From assembly GCF_018143015.1 (NCBI RefSeq), contig NC_054742.1:14677632-14741631 (forward strand): DNA of 64,000 nt, written 5' to 3'. Positions 22,759 to 35,861 of the stretch are shown in pieces. Position 1 is the stretch's first letter; each line of letters begins with the position of its first letter. The stretch comes from Lytechinus variegatus. Its lineage: Eukaryota > Echinodermata > Echinoidea > Temnopleuroida > Toxopneustidae. The position numbers and the translations under genes are program-made. Under the pieces are notes generated by a model, which was given only the letters and a program-made list of their open reading frames with translations, was not told the DNA's origin and made no database searches.

Positions 22759-25700
22759 CTTGGTAGTATATCACTTTTATAACCTATGAAAGCTTGCAAA
22801 GTAAATGATTTATGAATTCATACTGAACAGGTCTACTGCATGGCTGAACTGAAATTTTATTAGTTTTCTATATGAATTGGTTACGAACATTTAATTTGTG
22901 CAGTACATGGGATTTTAAATATCGATATCATATTTCAATCCGACATTGTATGTGTTAATAGAAATCTTGTTTGACATGGTAGCTGTGTATGCACTGGCAA
23001 TTGATCAACCAATTTTTGCCAATAGTTACTGTCATTGTTTCATTTTTAGTTAATATTTCCCCCATCATTTTCTTCATTCTTACCTTCCTCTATCCCACTT
23101 TTCTTGTCATTTTCATTTTCTGTATAATCTCTGTAAAAAAATTGTGATAATTATTGATAAAATGAAAGTGTTAAGACTATGTCATAGACTCTTTGAGAAA
23201 ATGCACGGCAATCATTTCTTAGTATTTGATGTACTGTATTAAATACCTTGATTCTTTTTTTAACCAAAGTGAATTCCATTCTCAACATTGACTGCAAAGT
23301 GTGTGAAAACATTTTTCTAAATGAGATACATCCTGTATCATATTCCATGACTGTTCTATTCTATTCTGCATGTTATTACTGTGCCTCAATGTGGTTATTA
23401 TATATTCAACCATAGAAAAATACCGTCCTTAGAAACCAAATACTCATTGATCACTACCCAAGTGCTTTCAAGTATTATATGCAAATATGTAATCAAGTAC
23501 ATGTATTGTGAGTTATGAATGAATGAGATTAAATGTACTAGATATTTTTTTGTCTTAATCCATCTTAAACCACAATCAAAATATATGCAAATAGTATGTT
23601 ATGAATCTATAATACTCTAGATAATACAGTCATATATTTGTAAAATAAAAATGTTTCTTGTGAAGATTGTATGTTCTCATCTTACCATAGTTAGCAAACG
23701 ACTTGTAACAAAGAACACATTGCGTCTCGTAATAGTCTACTAGATAGATTGCATGTGTTAATAATCAATACAAACACTCTGGTCAAATTTATGAATGATA
23801 TAATATCAACTGCTAAGTTTACATCTATTCTACTTTTGGAAGATTGCTGAAAATTAAATGGGCTGGTGTATGTTAATACCAAGTGTTGTTGTGTATTTTG
23901 TCTGTTACATTCTGTTTCTGTCCATTATGAATTTAACATTCTAAAGCAGTCATCTGCGGAGATGATCCTCGACTTCATTATGATTTTATTTCATTTGAAA
24001 TTAATTCCTACTTCAAACTGAAAAGAACGGCAATGTTTAAGGTTTAAGTATAATGAATAACCACCCACTGAATATTAAAAACTGGGTAGATTAATGAACT
24101 ATTCAATAAATTGTCATTGCAAAAGTTTTGCTTTGCTCTATTTATCTAGAGCATTTGCTTTTACAGTCTGAAGGCTTCCCTAATGATCCACAATACAACA
24201 AAACAATTCAAATAAAATAGAGAATGGAGTTAGAAAAAGTATAGAGAAAAGTTCTTTAATACCGAGTGACAAAATTACATAAACTTTCCAAACCAAAAAG
24301 GAAAACAAAGAGATTGGATTAAAATCCACATGACATAAAACAGCAATTGGCATACAAATGCCCCCCAAAACCCATAATCTAATTCACTTTTATAATCTGA
24401 CTTTGATTATTTGCTAAAGCAGATATCATCCATTGAAGGCAATATTCCCCATTTTGATCTCAATAATATAGGTCCATCATATAAATAACATCTATTTGCA
24501 ACATTCAGATCACAATAGGATGATATGGAAATATACAGTAAATCTTACTTTTGTGTTTTCAAATAAATCAGATCAGAAGGCCATTGTAAAATGCACTCTA
24601 ATTGTTATTGTAATATCAAGAGGTATATGCGTTAAGACATGCTTTATCCCATGAAATCTACCAAGAGCAGTCTTTCTTTCATAAAGAACTTGTGGTTAGT
24701 TTTAATACACCTCTAAACTTTCTTGCATTATTTCAAACATTTCTGCAAGGTGCCTAGAAAGGCAGATCTTGTTTAAGACAATTTCTACAAATTAGTTTTG
24801 TAACAATAATAATGTTTGAAGAAGAAAACAAATAAATAGACAGAACAGAAATATATTGTAATTATTAAATTAAAGATAATATCTAAATGTATAATGATCT
24901 CATCTTGTTATTTACAGGTCAATCTTGCTTTTATACAAACTAGTCGTTTTTACAATTAATTCATATTACCTGATGAAATGAAAATACCCAAATTTCATAA
25001 GAAATTTAAATTGTATTTAACGTTTATCAATATTTTAGTCTAAATTCAAAGTGCCTTTTCAATAGCAAATGTGTAACCCCAGATAGTAATACAGGTGAAA
25101 AGTTAAGAAATATTCTTAAATAAAATAAAGAATAAAGACACTATTTCGGGACCTCATGTTAAAGGAGGGGGGGGGGGGGGGAAGAAAATTATTAAGGAAA
25201 TCCGATTCTATGTGAATGTGCATATGCGTACACTGGGAAGTCTACTATTCATCAAGTTAAATATGTCACAATTATTCCAACATCTCTTTGCTTCTTGTAC
25301 AAAATGTATCTGAATATCACATTTTAAACTGATTATAGCCATATGCAAAACTTAATATTAATACCAGAACTTTGATGGTATACTTCACTACTTCTGACCT
25401 GATAATCAAATGGAATATTTGTTTTGTCAGTATTTGATTCAACTTGTACATGTATCTACCAACAAAATATCAACAGACAAACAGCATGAAAACTTCTGAA
25501 ACACTGAAACTCCTCAAGCAAAGTGGTATTAGACAATAAATTTGCGACATACTTATTTGGCAAAATATTCTTGCTATGCACATGATGGAGGGAACTGCTC
25601 ACAGTACTCTTACAGAACTCCCACTCTCAGCATGCTTTAATTATTCACATCACTTCAGGATCAATTTACTGTCCATACATATATGTTGATGCTTTGCTTG

Positions 25701-26714
25701 AAATGTGATGTCACAAAGGATTAGAAGTTGTATTTTCTGAGTTATATCCACTTTGCAACATGGGGATAGAGTATGCATTCCATAACAAGTAAAATAGCAG
25801 GTCACAGATACATAACATCTAAACCTGCTAATTATCTAATACAAGAAAAAACAAACATTATGTGTTCAATATTGTGATAGTGACAGCAAGAAATAATACT
25901 CAATTACGTGTGTACATAATATTTACAACAGATAATGAAACAAATGTACATTTACCCAAACTTGAACAAGATGATAAAAAGGTAAAGCATTAGTGATGAA
26001 TCTTTTCCCATGATAAAAATTAAGACAAGCCCATAATACTACCAATATTTCAAAACTTATTCAGTCTAATTCCATTTACAGGAAACCAATCTTTGAAATC
26101 AAAGATAAGCAAATATTGAAATATCTGATTCAAAATATGGAAAAGCTAAAAATTGCAATAATCAAAATAGGCAAATCAAAATTAGTTAAATAGATTGCCA
26201 ATTTATTAAATGGCGAGACAACATTGAATTTATGTTTTAAAAACCCTTAAAATAAGCATATCACCCAAGGTTTTCTTCGCCCAAAGAACAAGTTCTTAAC
26301 ATATTTTTAGTAGTACAATTAAGGGAAAGAACTTTATGAAATAGGAAATTAATGTTGGCCCATTTCAAATCTCTGTTTTATGAATATGTATCATCAAAGA
26401 TAATTGAGCTCAAAGCTCAATTGACATTTGACTTAGTGACATAAAATAAACAGATGTAGTTGTGGGAACATCAAAGTCAAACAAAATAAAGACATGTGAT
26501 TTCAAAATTATTTTGATTACATTAAAATTTGGTTACATCTTCTCTTTATAAAGTTGATACAGGTATATTGACCATTAATGACCTTTGACCTTGGCTTAGG
26601 GACCTAAAACTATGTTGATCTATTTTTAAATCTTGATAATCATGTAAGTTTCATGGAATATTGACCTATATTTTAAGAATCACCTTGAAAATCCAAAATC
26701 CTAACTTTGGTTAA
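22759..26714. other. No supported gene
   Basis: Four kilobases of AT-rich DNA between two convergent genes. A 16-base poly(G) run occurs at about 25166. Short frames lack start, motif or splice support. Parts may be 3' UTR of either neighbour. Confidence 0.4.
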
Positions 26715-28761
26715 AGGTCAAGTCCACCCCAAGAAAATGCTGATTTGAATAAATATAGACAAATCAAACTAGCATAGTGCTGAAAATTTCATCAAAATCA
26801 GATGTAAAATAAGAAAGTTATGACATTTTAAAGTTTCGCTTATTTTTCACAAAACAGTGATATGCACAACTAGGTGAGCCGAACGATGATGTCTATCACT
26901 CACTATTTCCCCCTTTTTTTTGAATTATACAATATTTCTTTTTTTTAAAGGTTTGACAATAAGGACCAACTTGACTGAACCATATAGTATTAAACAATGC
27001 TAATTCCATATGTTCAGGGAAGAATTAATAGTTGTATCACTTGACAATGAGGAGAAAATTAGAATATTTCATATTTCATTCAATAAAATACAAAAGAAAT
27101 AGTGAGTCGATGACGTCAGTCTCCTCATTTGCATACCAGCCAGGATGTGCGTATAACTGTTTTGTGAAATTAACCGAAACTTTAAAATATCATAACTTTC
27201 TTATTTTACATCCGATTTTGATGAAATTTTCAGTGTTATGCTTGTTGGATTTTTCTCTTTTTATCCAAGGGTCATTCCATCTGGATTCACCCAGTGGTTG
27301 CACCCGACCGTCTCAGAATTCGTTGTAATTTGGTATACATAAAATTCACCATGGCTCAAGCACAAAACAAAAAAAATTAGTCCAATCGGTCCGTCGGTTC
27401 TCGCGCTACGGCCCGCCCTTTTCTCCTTGTTTTGACAAAAATGGGCGTGACCTTCAACTTTCAATGGCCACTGCGTCGTTACGTGTTGACCAATTTTCAT
27501 GAAACTGGTACCATTTGATAGGAAATTCAGAGAGGAATCCAAAACATGCATCGAATAATGTATTGGAGCAATTTATAAGGTCATGACCTTTGACCTTAAC
27601 TTTGACCTTGAGTTTGACCCCCGGACAAATAATTTTTTAACTTGATTTTCGTGTATGTTAATTATTGGTATGATATTGACAAAATATGTTAAAATCAATG
27701 ATGATATTTTATTTCTTCACCTTTAAAAACTCTTCCAAAGATACCATGAAATTTCACTCTAGTCCCACACACTGATATTCATGTTAGTAAAGTGTTTACC
27801 AGTTACATGATTTCTTCCAATCTTAAGTTACAGTATGCAAGCACATGGAAAGAAATTAAGCTTAATCAGTTCACAAATAAAAGATTAAACCTTTATGCTC
27901 ATGAATAGGTATCTGTTTAGGCATTTTGATGTTCATCAATATATATTCATTTTGATGTTCGGCAATATATATCATATATATTCATGGTAGTAAAGTCTTC
28001 ACTTTCATCATCAAAATATATACATGTATATATATGTATATGATATATATTGCTGAATCATAAAAGGCCTAAACAGATACCTATTCATGAGCATAAAGGT
28101 TTAATCTTTTATTTGTAAACTGATTAAGCTTAATTTCTTTTCATGTGTTTGCATGCTGTAACTTAAGATTGGAAGAAATCATGTAACTGGTGAACACTTT
28201 ACCAACATGAATATCAGTGTGTGGGACTAGAGTGAAATTTCATGGTTTCTTTGGAAGAGTTTTTAAAGGTGAAGAAATAAAATATCATTGATTTTAACAT
28301 ATTTTGTCAATATCATACCAATAATTAACATACACGAAAATCAAGTTAAAAAATTATTTGTCCGGGGGTCAAACTCAAGGTCAAAGTTAAGGTCAAAGGT
28401 CATGACCTTATAAATTGCTCCAATACATTATTCGATGCATGTTTTGGATTCCTCTCTGAATTTCCTATCAAATGGTACCACTTTCATGAAAATTGGTCAA
28501 CACGTAACAACGCAGTGGCCATTGAAAGTTGAAGGTCACGCCCATTTTTGTCAAAACAAGGAGAAAAGGACAGGCCGTAGCGCGAGAATTGACGGACCGA
28601 TTGGACTAATTTTTTTTGTTTTGTGCTTGGGCCATGGTGAATTTTATGTATACCAAATTACAACGAATTCTGAGACGGTCGGGTGCAAAATTGCACATTC
28701 ATTGGGTGAATTGGCATGGAATGACCCGCAAATAAACTTTTTGTTGGGGTGGACTTGTCTT
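26715..28761. mobile_element. TTAA-flanked MITE interrupted by a long foldback element
   Basis: The outer element starts AGGTCAAGTCCACCCC after TTAA (26711-26714) and ends GGGTGGACTTGTCTT before TTAA (28762-28765). It matches the uninterrupted copy at 37717-38345. Its right end is split by the 1.46-kb palindrome at 27269-28727. The TTAA duplication is the hallmark of piggyBac-type transposition, but no transposase is present. Confidence 0.82.
27269..28727. mobile_element. Long palindromic (foldback) element with about 650-bp arms
   Basis: The ends GGGTCATTCCATCTGGATTC and GAATTGGCATGGAATGACCC are inverted. The arms then stay nearly identical inward, for example ATGCATCGAATAATGTATTG pairs with its complement. 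The centre, at about 27925-28060, is AT-rich (ATATATACATGTATATATAT). Each arm holds 'GGTCATGACCTTTGACCTT' motifs. The two 96- and 129-codon frames starting MHVLDSSLNFLSNG are the same arm read twice and have no known motif. It is inserted in the right end of a TTAA MITE. Confidence 0.88.
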
Positions 28762-29424
28762 TTAAGTTTTGATTTTGATACCACAAATGGTCAACGTTCA
28801 TCATCGACCCTAAATGACCCTTGACCTTGATTATATGACCTAAAACCCATGCTACATAATTATTGAGACTTGATTATCCCTATCTTCATGTTTCATTATA
28901 TTTGTCCTTATACTTTTAAGGTTGTGATGACATTTCAAAAACTAAACCTTGGTGACAATCAATGTCATGCAGGCGAGATAAAAAAATGAGGACTGGACTT
29001 TCAACTTTTGATGTTAGGATTGCAAACTTTAGCAACAAATGTTAGATCTTAGATTGTGTCTTTCACACATTTGTTTTACATATGATACACTCATGATTTT
29101 CATTGACAATGAATTCAATCTTTGAAAATATACTAAAATATAAAGGACCAGACAGGCTTTGAACTTTAGCACTATACAAAGTAGTCTTTCAGGTTCTTGG
29201 TACACTTTAAGACTAGTTACAAGTGTTTCAAAGCACCAAGCAAGCAGTACAAACTGTTACAATCAGAAGACAGGAAGATGATGAACATAAATAAAAGCTA
29301 GATGGAAAATACTAAGGAGGTGTACTACAATCTAGACAGTACTCTACAAATGATGAAATCCATGAAGAAAGTTGTCTCAAAGATGAGGATAAGCTATGAT
29401 TGGCAAGAGTTCCTGGGAATGATG
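28762..29424. other. Probable 3' UTR side of SEC11
   Basis: No open frame or repeat of note; directly downstream (minus strand) of the SEC11 stop codon at 29425-29427. Confidence 0.4.
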
Positions 29425-32400
29425 TCATTCTCGATGTATCAACACAAATATGCCAAGGCCAGCTAGAATTATATACTGCAAAGAATGAAGGAAGAATATA
29501 AAAATAAACCCAATTAATATCATGGCATCTTGGAAGTAGAGTTTTCACCTAACAAAGCCATATTTTTCTTCCAACAGGATGGTAAAATGGTACATCAAGT
29601 GAGGAATGAACTCCCAATTCCCTGAACAAGGGGTGTTTTATAAGACTCAAAATGCATGTCATTAAATGTCATTAAAAATAACTTCAATATGATTGCCTAA
29701 TGGGATGTCTAAAATTTTTGTCTGACAACATATATATTTCTGATACAATATGGTAGAATACACACTGCTTTTCTGTTAGAAAACGTCTAGGAATAGAAAG
29801 GTCTTTAATATAAATCTTTAGATGTGCAACTAAAATGAGATTGCGAATCAAATTAGGCTTGGTATATTAAATGCCTAATATATCGCAGCCTGGATTCATA
29901 TTCATCGCATTAAACTGGATGAAAACAGAAAATGAAAAATAATTACTCTTGTGATGAGAAAATAAATAATTGTTTGTACACTTGTACACAAAAACAAAAA
30001 AAAAAAAATTCTTCACAGCAAAACAGTATTTCATGCTAAAAATAAAATTACAGGGGAATATCTTTTCAATCAATTTATGTATCTATGAAATAAGGTTACC
30101 TTTAATTTTGGATAATCATTCATCATTATTGTGACGTTGCCTATGTAGGGTACAAAACCTCTTGCTCTACCAACAACATCTTTTCTTTCAAGCCATAGTT
30201 GACCTTTGGCATATAGTCCCCTATCATCAACCATGTTATTGTCTCCTTTGGTTAAAAACTTCACCGTTCCATCTTCCCTGTGGATAAAATAATGACAAAC
30301 ACAAACATCAACTATCACAATCACTTATTACAATTGTACAATTCACAGCTGTTATGCTATATTCCTAGATGAAGTATTCTTCGAAGATGATGATAGCCAA
30401 ATCATGATTGGTTCATGATGATTAAGTGACTTTTGTTCCATTTTTTTTTACTTCAAAGATGAATGCATACAGTATGCATCCACAAGGTTAGGATATTAAA
30501 TAATAATCAATAGCCAAAACATTAAAAATTTCACTGGATAATGGAATAATTTGAAAAAGAGTCTGTTTGATTCATCGATTTGCAACGTATATGTGAAAAG
30601 GAAACAACTATGAATGATTTTCTCTTTAAGAAATCAAAGATGACTAAACCTTTGACAAAAAGGGAAATGAGATATATTTGAATGGGTAATTAAAAAGCTG
30701 TAAATATGATGAAAGAACACATACTTTTCATGTAGTCTCAGGACTCTGTGAACTATAGGAATGTCTCTGCCTTCAATCTTGAAAACAACTATCTCTCCAA
30801 CTCGAATTGGATCTTCTTGATAATTGGTTAAAAACAAAAGATCTCCTCTGTGAAAAGCTGGCTCCATGCTCCCACTGCAAAGGTAATAGAAGCAATATAG
30901 AAATGGCAATGAACTGACAATACAAAGTGTTCATAGTCCAAAGGTAATCATGATTTTTCCAATTAAGGTTTATTTCTGACTCAAGAATAAAAAAAAAGTA
31001 ATTGCAGTATGCACATAGTTCAACTTTGAGATAAATATGCATCTCTCGTTCCTTTACAACACACCTGTAATATTTATTATGGTAAGAGAGTATGTCAGCA
31101 ATACTAACATTCAATAATTGTGTATTATTTACCCTACCTTCAGTGATAAAGTATAGGTTTTGAATATCGTTAAAAGGCAATTATTTCCATGCTGTACTTC
31201 TTCCTCATTAGAAAAAATAAAATCAATGTAAGTGTAATATTGTCAATTACAAGACATCTTTACTATTAAAATCTGTGGTACTTTCAATGAACTTCTGATG
31301 ATCCATTTGCACATAATGTCTATTCTACCTTGTACTTACCTGAGTACAACTACAATTGGACTTTCACTCCCTGTGACAACCATAAGGCCTTTCCATATCA
31401 TAAGTGCAGATGACACTATCATACCAAAGTTAAGCACCTGGTAAAAGAGCTGTAATGTGAACAGATTTTTTTTAAATGATAAAATAGGTAGAAAATCAGA
31501 AATGTTAAATTTTCAAGAAAAGCATATATAATTGAATGACTCATTACTTCTATACACAGCAAAAAAGTAAGTCCCCCCTAAATCAAATTGCTGTAACTTT
31601 TAAACATAATTTTTTTTGAGATATGATATTTCATAGGTGGTTTTCTACACTCATTATGCAATTTCTGGGGGAAAATGAGATTGATTGATTGAGTCATGCA
31701 TGAGTAATTAAAGATTGAATAAAAATGACAATTTTTGAAAGTCACAAGAGTCGTTTTTCAGATTGTGCAAATACAAAGTTTGGCAAATATTGTTTTAGGT
31801 GAATTGTATGGTGTTAATAACTGTTTTACTATCCATCATTTAGCCACTCCACACACAATTTTGATATCATTTGTTCATGGTTGAGTGAGCACAATATTGC
31901 AGGGGCCGCGGAAGCGGGGGGGGGGGGGGGGGGGGGGGGGCAGCCCCCCCCCCCACTTTTTTCCAAGAGCATGTACAAAAATGTAAAATTTACCATACCA
32001 TTATGATATTTTTTTGCATGGTAACCCCCTCCTTTGAAAACCATTACGCGGCCCCTGCATTGTGACATATCATCACAGGGGTTTATGGTAGTATCCTCTA
32101 CAACTTGTTGGATCATGTTATTATTTGAAAATGTTGGTGGCTCCCCCCGATTATAGGCCCCTCTCCCATTTTAAAATTCTGGATCCACCACTGATTTGTC
32201 CATAAATTAAACTGATCATGAGAAATCGTTAGGAAAAGAATACATTTATGCAGTATTTTTTGTTTTCAATAAATGTCCATTGAACAGTGAAACAACGAGT
32301 ATTGTTGAAGATACTCTTCCAAAAAATAACTGTCATCATATTCTATCATTTTTATTGATGGAAATGTGTAAAAAATCCAATTATAGCAAATTTTGACCTG

Positions 32401-35034
32401 TGTTTATTCAACCGTGAAATTTAGCCAAAAAGTTGTATTGTTTTTTAGAAAGTACTTTTTACAAGCCTTCTGACTATTTTTCATAAGAATGTGGAATTAG
32501 TTCCAATAATATGGAAACAAAGTCATGATATTTGGCTTGTGACTTTTGAAAAGTGACATTTTTGCCTTTTGATGGTGCTCCCTGAAGCATGACGTAAAAT
32601 ATGTCCGTAACATTCACTCAGACGGTAGCTTATAAAATTACCTACACGCTCATGTAAAAATATATTAAAAACTCGCATTGGTTCAGAAATTATTGATGTT
32701 TGTTGAAGGGGGGTACTTACTTTTTTGTTGTGTATACTTGCTGATTTTTATCTAGAATGGGGGACAATTTTTCAAACAAGAACTACAAGTCTACATTCAA
32801 GTCTGCCTACATGTAATGGTGGAAGTCCAGACTGTGGATGCCAACTGCTGCTTATTCATACAAGCAATCACATTCACTGCCCTTCTCACTGACCCTGGAG
32901 ATTTATTATAGGATGGGGGGTCAGGTGTCCGGACACTTTATATTTTTGAAGCCTTCCTTTTCGTCTTTGGATTACACTAAAAATATGAATTCAATAATTG
33001 TAATCATCTTCTAGTTTGTTCTTTATAATATTTTCTAACATTTTGTACTAAAAAATGATGAAAATTTGTTTGTAAATCTTTCTAAATGACTTTCTAAAAT
33101 TGATCGTCCGGACACACAACAACTGGGTATACCTTTTTGTTTATATTTCCATTTCTGATGTAACATAGAAATATGGTGAAGTGACCTTGACCTAAATACA
33201 TTTATATTAATACATAATGCATATTGTTTGTCAGATTTTCTTAAATCTGCTTCTTTAACAGAATTGCTATTTTCTTTGAAAAATACTTTCCATTTTAGTT
33301 GAGTACCAATGAAAAGCAAATCACAATCTTATGCATAACTTATGTATACATGCCACATCTTTACATATATTTCTTATGCACTCAGTGAGTTCATCTCAAC
33401 AAATGATATCCTAAGATGTCCATGTCTAACAAAAAATTATATTTAGTAAAAAGAGAAAATCCAACTAGCATAATGCTGAAAATTTCATCAAAATCGGATG
33501 TTATGACATTTCCAAGTTTCGCTTAATTTCACATAAGTTATAAGTGATGTCATCATGGACTGATGACATCACTATTACTTTTGTGTTTTATTATATGAAA
33601 TATTTAACTTTCTACTCATTGTCATGTGGAATCTAGTTTATTCCTCCCTGAAAATGTGGAACTACCATTGTTTAAACTTTTTTTGGTTCAGTCAAGTTGA
33701 TCATTTATATTGTCAAATCTGAAAATATTGTGTAATTCAAACAATAAAAATCTAAAGAAATAGTGAGGGACATCACTGACTCTTTCATTTGCATATCACT
33801 GAGTTGTATGGTTGGAACTACCCCTTATCGACCACCTAATGTTCTAAGCATCGTATCTGCGAAAATATTCATCAATTTTACCCAGTTTTCGTCTCATTTG
33901 TGCAGAAAATTAAGCAGATCAGATTCCCATGTTTCGTACGGCGACTCCGATTCAATCCGCGTATATATCGACGAACAACGAATACGACGATTTTATATTT
34001 GCTCATTTGCACCCATCTTTTGAAACCGACCACCCGCGATACACTAAGTTTACGGCCGATTCTTGTCGCGGTGGCGAAGAATTTTAACTCTTCCAAATCA
34101 GTTCTATGATGTCAACATGCTAAATGATCGTCTCACTACTTCCATTGCGAGCTCCGGTACATGATTCGACGATTGACGACGGAAATTTGTTCTAAAGCCG
34201 GATTTCTTGGTTTTTCAGCGGGGTTTGGGTCTGGTCAATACAATTTTGATTAATTCTACTAAATTTATACTTTTTGTTGCTTCCTTTTTTCTCGTAAAAT
34301 CGATTCTTACCATTTCTATGGACACTGCGCCTACTCTCGATCTCCCGCGCGTATCATTTGTAATACGCAGTAATTTAAACGCGCGCAAGGTGGTCGGTTT
34401 CAAAAGAGGTGGTTGATATGTGGTAGTCTCACCATATATATATGTGAAAAATAAGCAAAAATCTAAAATGTCATAACTTTCTAATTTTACATCTAATTTT
34501 AGCTAAAAAAACCTGAGAAAAATGGGCCTATCATGACAAGACGGATGAGACTTGCCCGATGTTTACGCCGCCATCTTGGTTCCTATTGTTCTTCGCCAAT
34601 GTTACGCGACATTGCATTGGGGCTTTCTTGGAGCGGCTTTCTTTGTTCTTTTTCTCAACAAGGCAAAAATGCTATGCCTTGGAACGGAAATTTGAGTGTA
34701 AAAATGGGGGTCCCCTCCGCGGCACATACCCACTATGCAGTATATACTGAGTGCCCCCCCTCGGGAAGTAAGCTTACGTTAGTAAATGATTTTTACCCTC
34801 GAGAAGCCGCCTGGCTATTCCCGCTCCCTGTGTGTTAGCCATACCGGTACCGTACATCAATCTCTGCACATGGGACCACAACAAAGACAAGGCCCGCCGA
34901 TTTGAGGGTTCCGTTCAGTCAAATAAACAAACATATCCACAACTCTTCCCACACATCCATTTTCCAATTCACCAAAAACATACCTGCCGTTTATTCATAC
35001 GCTTCACTTCATCTAAAAACTCGAGAGACACCAT
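29425..35034 (-). CDS. SEC11: Signal peptidase complex catalytic subunit SEC11 (five exons)
   Basis: Joined exons on the minus strand: 35034-34984, 31449-31340, 30874-30725, 30277-30100, 29475-29425. Together they give 540 bp, 179 residues plus TGA, exactly the human SEC11A length. All junctions are AG/GT and in phase. The serine protease cleaves signal peptides from proteins entering the ER lumen, as part of the signal peptidase complex. Visible: N-terminus [17 protein letters not shown], a single membrane anchor at about residues 20-36 ([20 protein letters not shown]), and the nucleophile Ser56 in [12 protein letters not shown]. His96 is in IVHRV, and the acidic residues Asp116/Asp122 in KGDNN and [15 protein letters not shown] and the C-terminal [16 protein letters not shown] follow. 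The family uses a Ser-His-Asp arrangement in eukaryotes. The first intron (3534 bp) is packed with MITEs. It converges with the plus-strand WD40 gene. SEC11A and SEC11C cannot be told apart here. Confidence 0.97.
31555..32732. mobile_element. Tc1/mariner-type MITE in SEC11 intron 1
   Basis: The left end CACAGCAAAAAAGTAAGTCC and the right end (reverse complement CACAACAAAAAAGTAAGTAC) are flanked by TA (31553-31554 and 32733-32734). Subterminal sequence is also inverted for roughly 180 bp, for example GAAAGTCACAAG near 31737 against CTTGTGACTTTTGAAAAG near 32538. Length 1178 bp; no transposase. Inside is an unrelated G-rich repeat at about 31903-32060 with a run of roughly 24 G then 13 C. Confidence 0.82.
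31900..32060. repeat. GGGGCCGCGG...GCGGCCCC inverted repeat with long poly(G)/poly(C)
   Basis: Outer ends GCAGGGGCCGCGGAAGCGGG and ACGCGGCCCCTGC pair. Between them a G run and a C run can form a perfect stem. It looks like a small hAT-style MITE (CAGGGGC ends) nested inside the Tc1-type MITE. Homopolymer lengths are unlikely to be accurate. Confidence 0.55.
33450..34510. mobile_element. Relic of the TTAA MITE family split by another element
   Basis: GCTGAAAATTTCATCAAAAT at about 33474 and the inverted block AAAATGTCATAACTTTCTAA at about 34466 match the two arms of the MITE at 37717-38345. The terminal AGGTCAAGTCC ends are missing. Between them sits the 611-bp insertion at 33817-34427. It lies in SEC11 intron 1. 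Confidence 0.65.
33817..34427. mobile_element. Nested element with ACTACC...ACCACCT inverted ends
   Basis: The left ACTACCCCTTATCGACCACC and the reverse complement of the right end, ACTACCACATATCAACCACC, agree at most positions. A second inverted pair, TTTTGAAACCGACCACC (34017) and GGTGGTCGGTTTCAAAA (34389), lies just inside. It contains short GC-richer frames on both strands without recognisable motifs. Confidence 0.6.
34567..34579 (-). promoter_or_regulatory. Possible YY1-type site in SEC11 intron 1
   Basis: The minus strand reads CCAAGATGGCGGC, matching the AAGATGGCGGC core bound by YY1 near many animal transcription starts. It lies about 400 bp inside intron 1, in a GC-richer patch, so it could mark an internal or alternative promoter. 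Motif match only. Confidence 0.25.
34984..35034 (-). CDS. SEC11: SEC11 exon 1 (start exon)
   Basis: ATG at 35034-35032; 17 codons ending CGGCAG before donor GTATG. It encodes [17 protein letters not shown], the conserved cytosolic N-terminus. The boundary after RMNKRQ falls, as I recall, where the vertebrate gene also has an intron. Too short to be found by ORF length; placed by homology and phase. Confidence 0.9.
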
Positions 35035-35102
35035 GTTGCAATCGGGAATATGCTAGCATACGTCGAACAACTGCACAACTTCACATCGACGGTATGGTAT
35101 AG

Positions 35103-35861
35103 AGTCTACCCAATTAACACACACGCGCGCGCATGTCCAATTACCATGCATCATACAGAGTAGATCTCTAGTCTTACATTTTATTCTTAAATGTTTTTTT
35201 TAAGGAACATCCTATCAGCCCCAAAATTGCTTTGTTCAAAGATTAAATCGTATTCCATTATTTTTGCAGAAAAAAAATCGAATAATGGCCTGACTGCAGC
35301 GGTCTAATACTATAGCTAGGTATCTGTTCATGTCAGATCATTAAACCTCTGCCAATAAGACCGTGTTGAAAAGTGATTGGACAGAAGTTTTGAAGGCGGA
35401 AAGCTTTAAAAATCCTCAATGGCCAGTCCGTCACAAGAAAAATAAAACGAAACCAAGAATTGTCGATGATTACCATAACGTAATCACAAATACAACAGAA
35501 AGTAACATATCAATGTAAAGTTTAGAATCCCCTTTTTCAACTGTGTGGGGATGAGGGAGCAAAAAAATCGTAATTTGAAGGAAAAAAATACAAAGAAGTG
35601 ATTTAAACATGGAAATCACATGTTTAAAATTGTCCATGATATCTGCTCTTTGATTTTGGAGGACTGTATGCATGGCTGATTTGGGGGGAGGGGGCACATG
35701 AAGCCACTGTTGATACACCTCTTTGGGGTGTGCTGTATTCATGTTGTTTTACTTAGGCCTACTTACCTGCATACGTGCTTAGTACTTATGCTTACTTCAC
35801 TTGCTTGCTTACTAGCCCTATTACTAACTAACTGACATACTTACTTAAAGTTACTCACACC
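35103..35861. other. Upstream of SEC11; no supported gene
   Basis: Contains a short CACACGCGCGCGC run near 35121 and a CTTACT-rich simple stretch at about 35750-35860. The SEC11 promoter probably lies at 35035-35300, but I see no clear TATA box. Confidence 0.4.

Noticed and set aside
27261-28824. Two frames of 96 and 129 codons with the same start MHVLDSSLNFLSNG on opposite strands
   Set aside because: They are the two arms of one palindromic element; no motif or splice context supports a gene.
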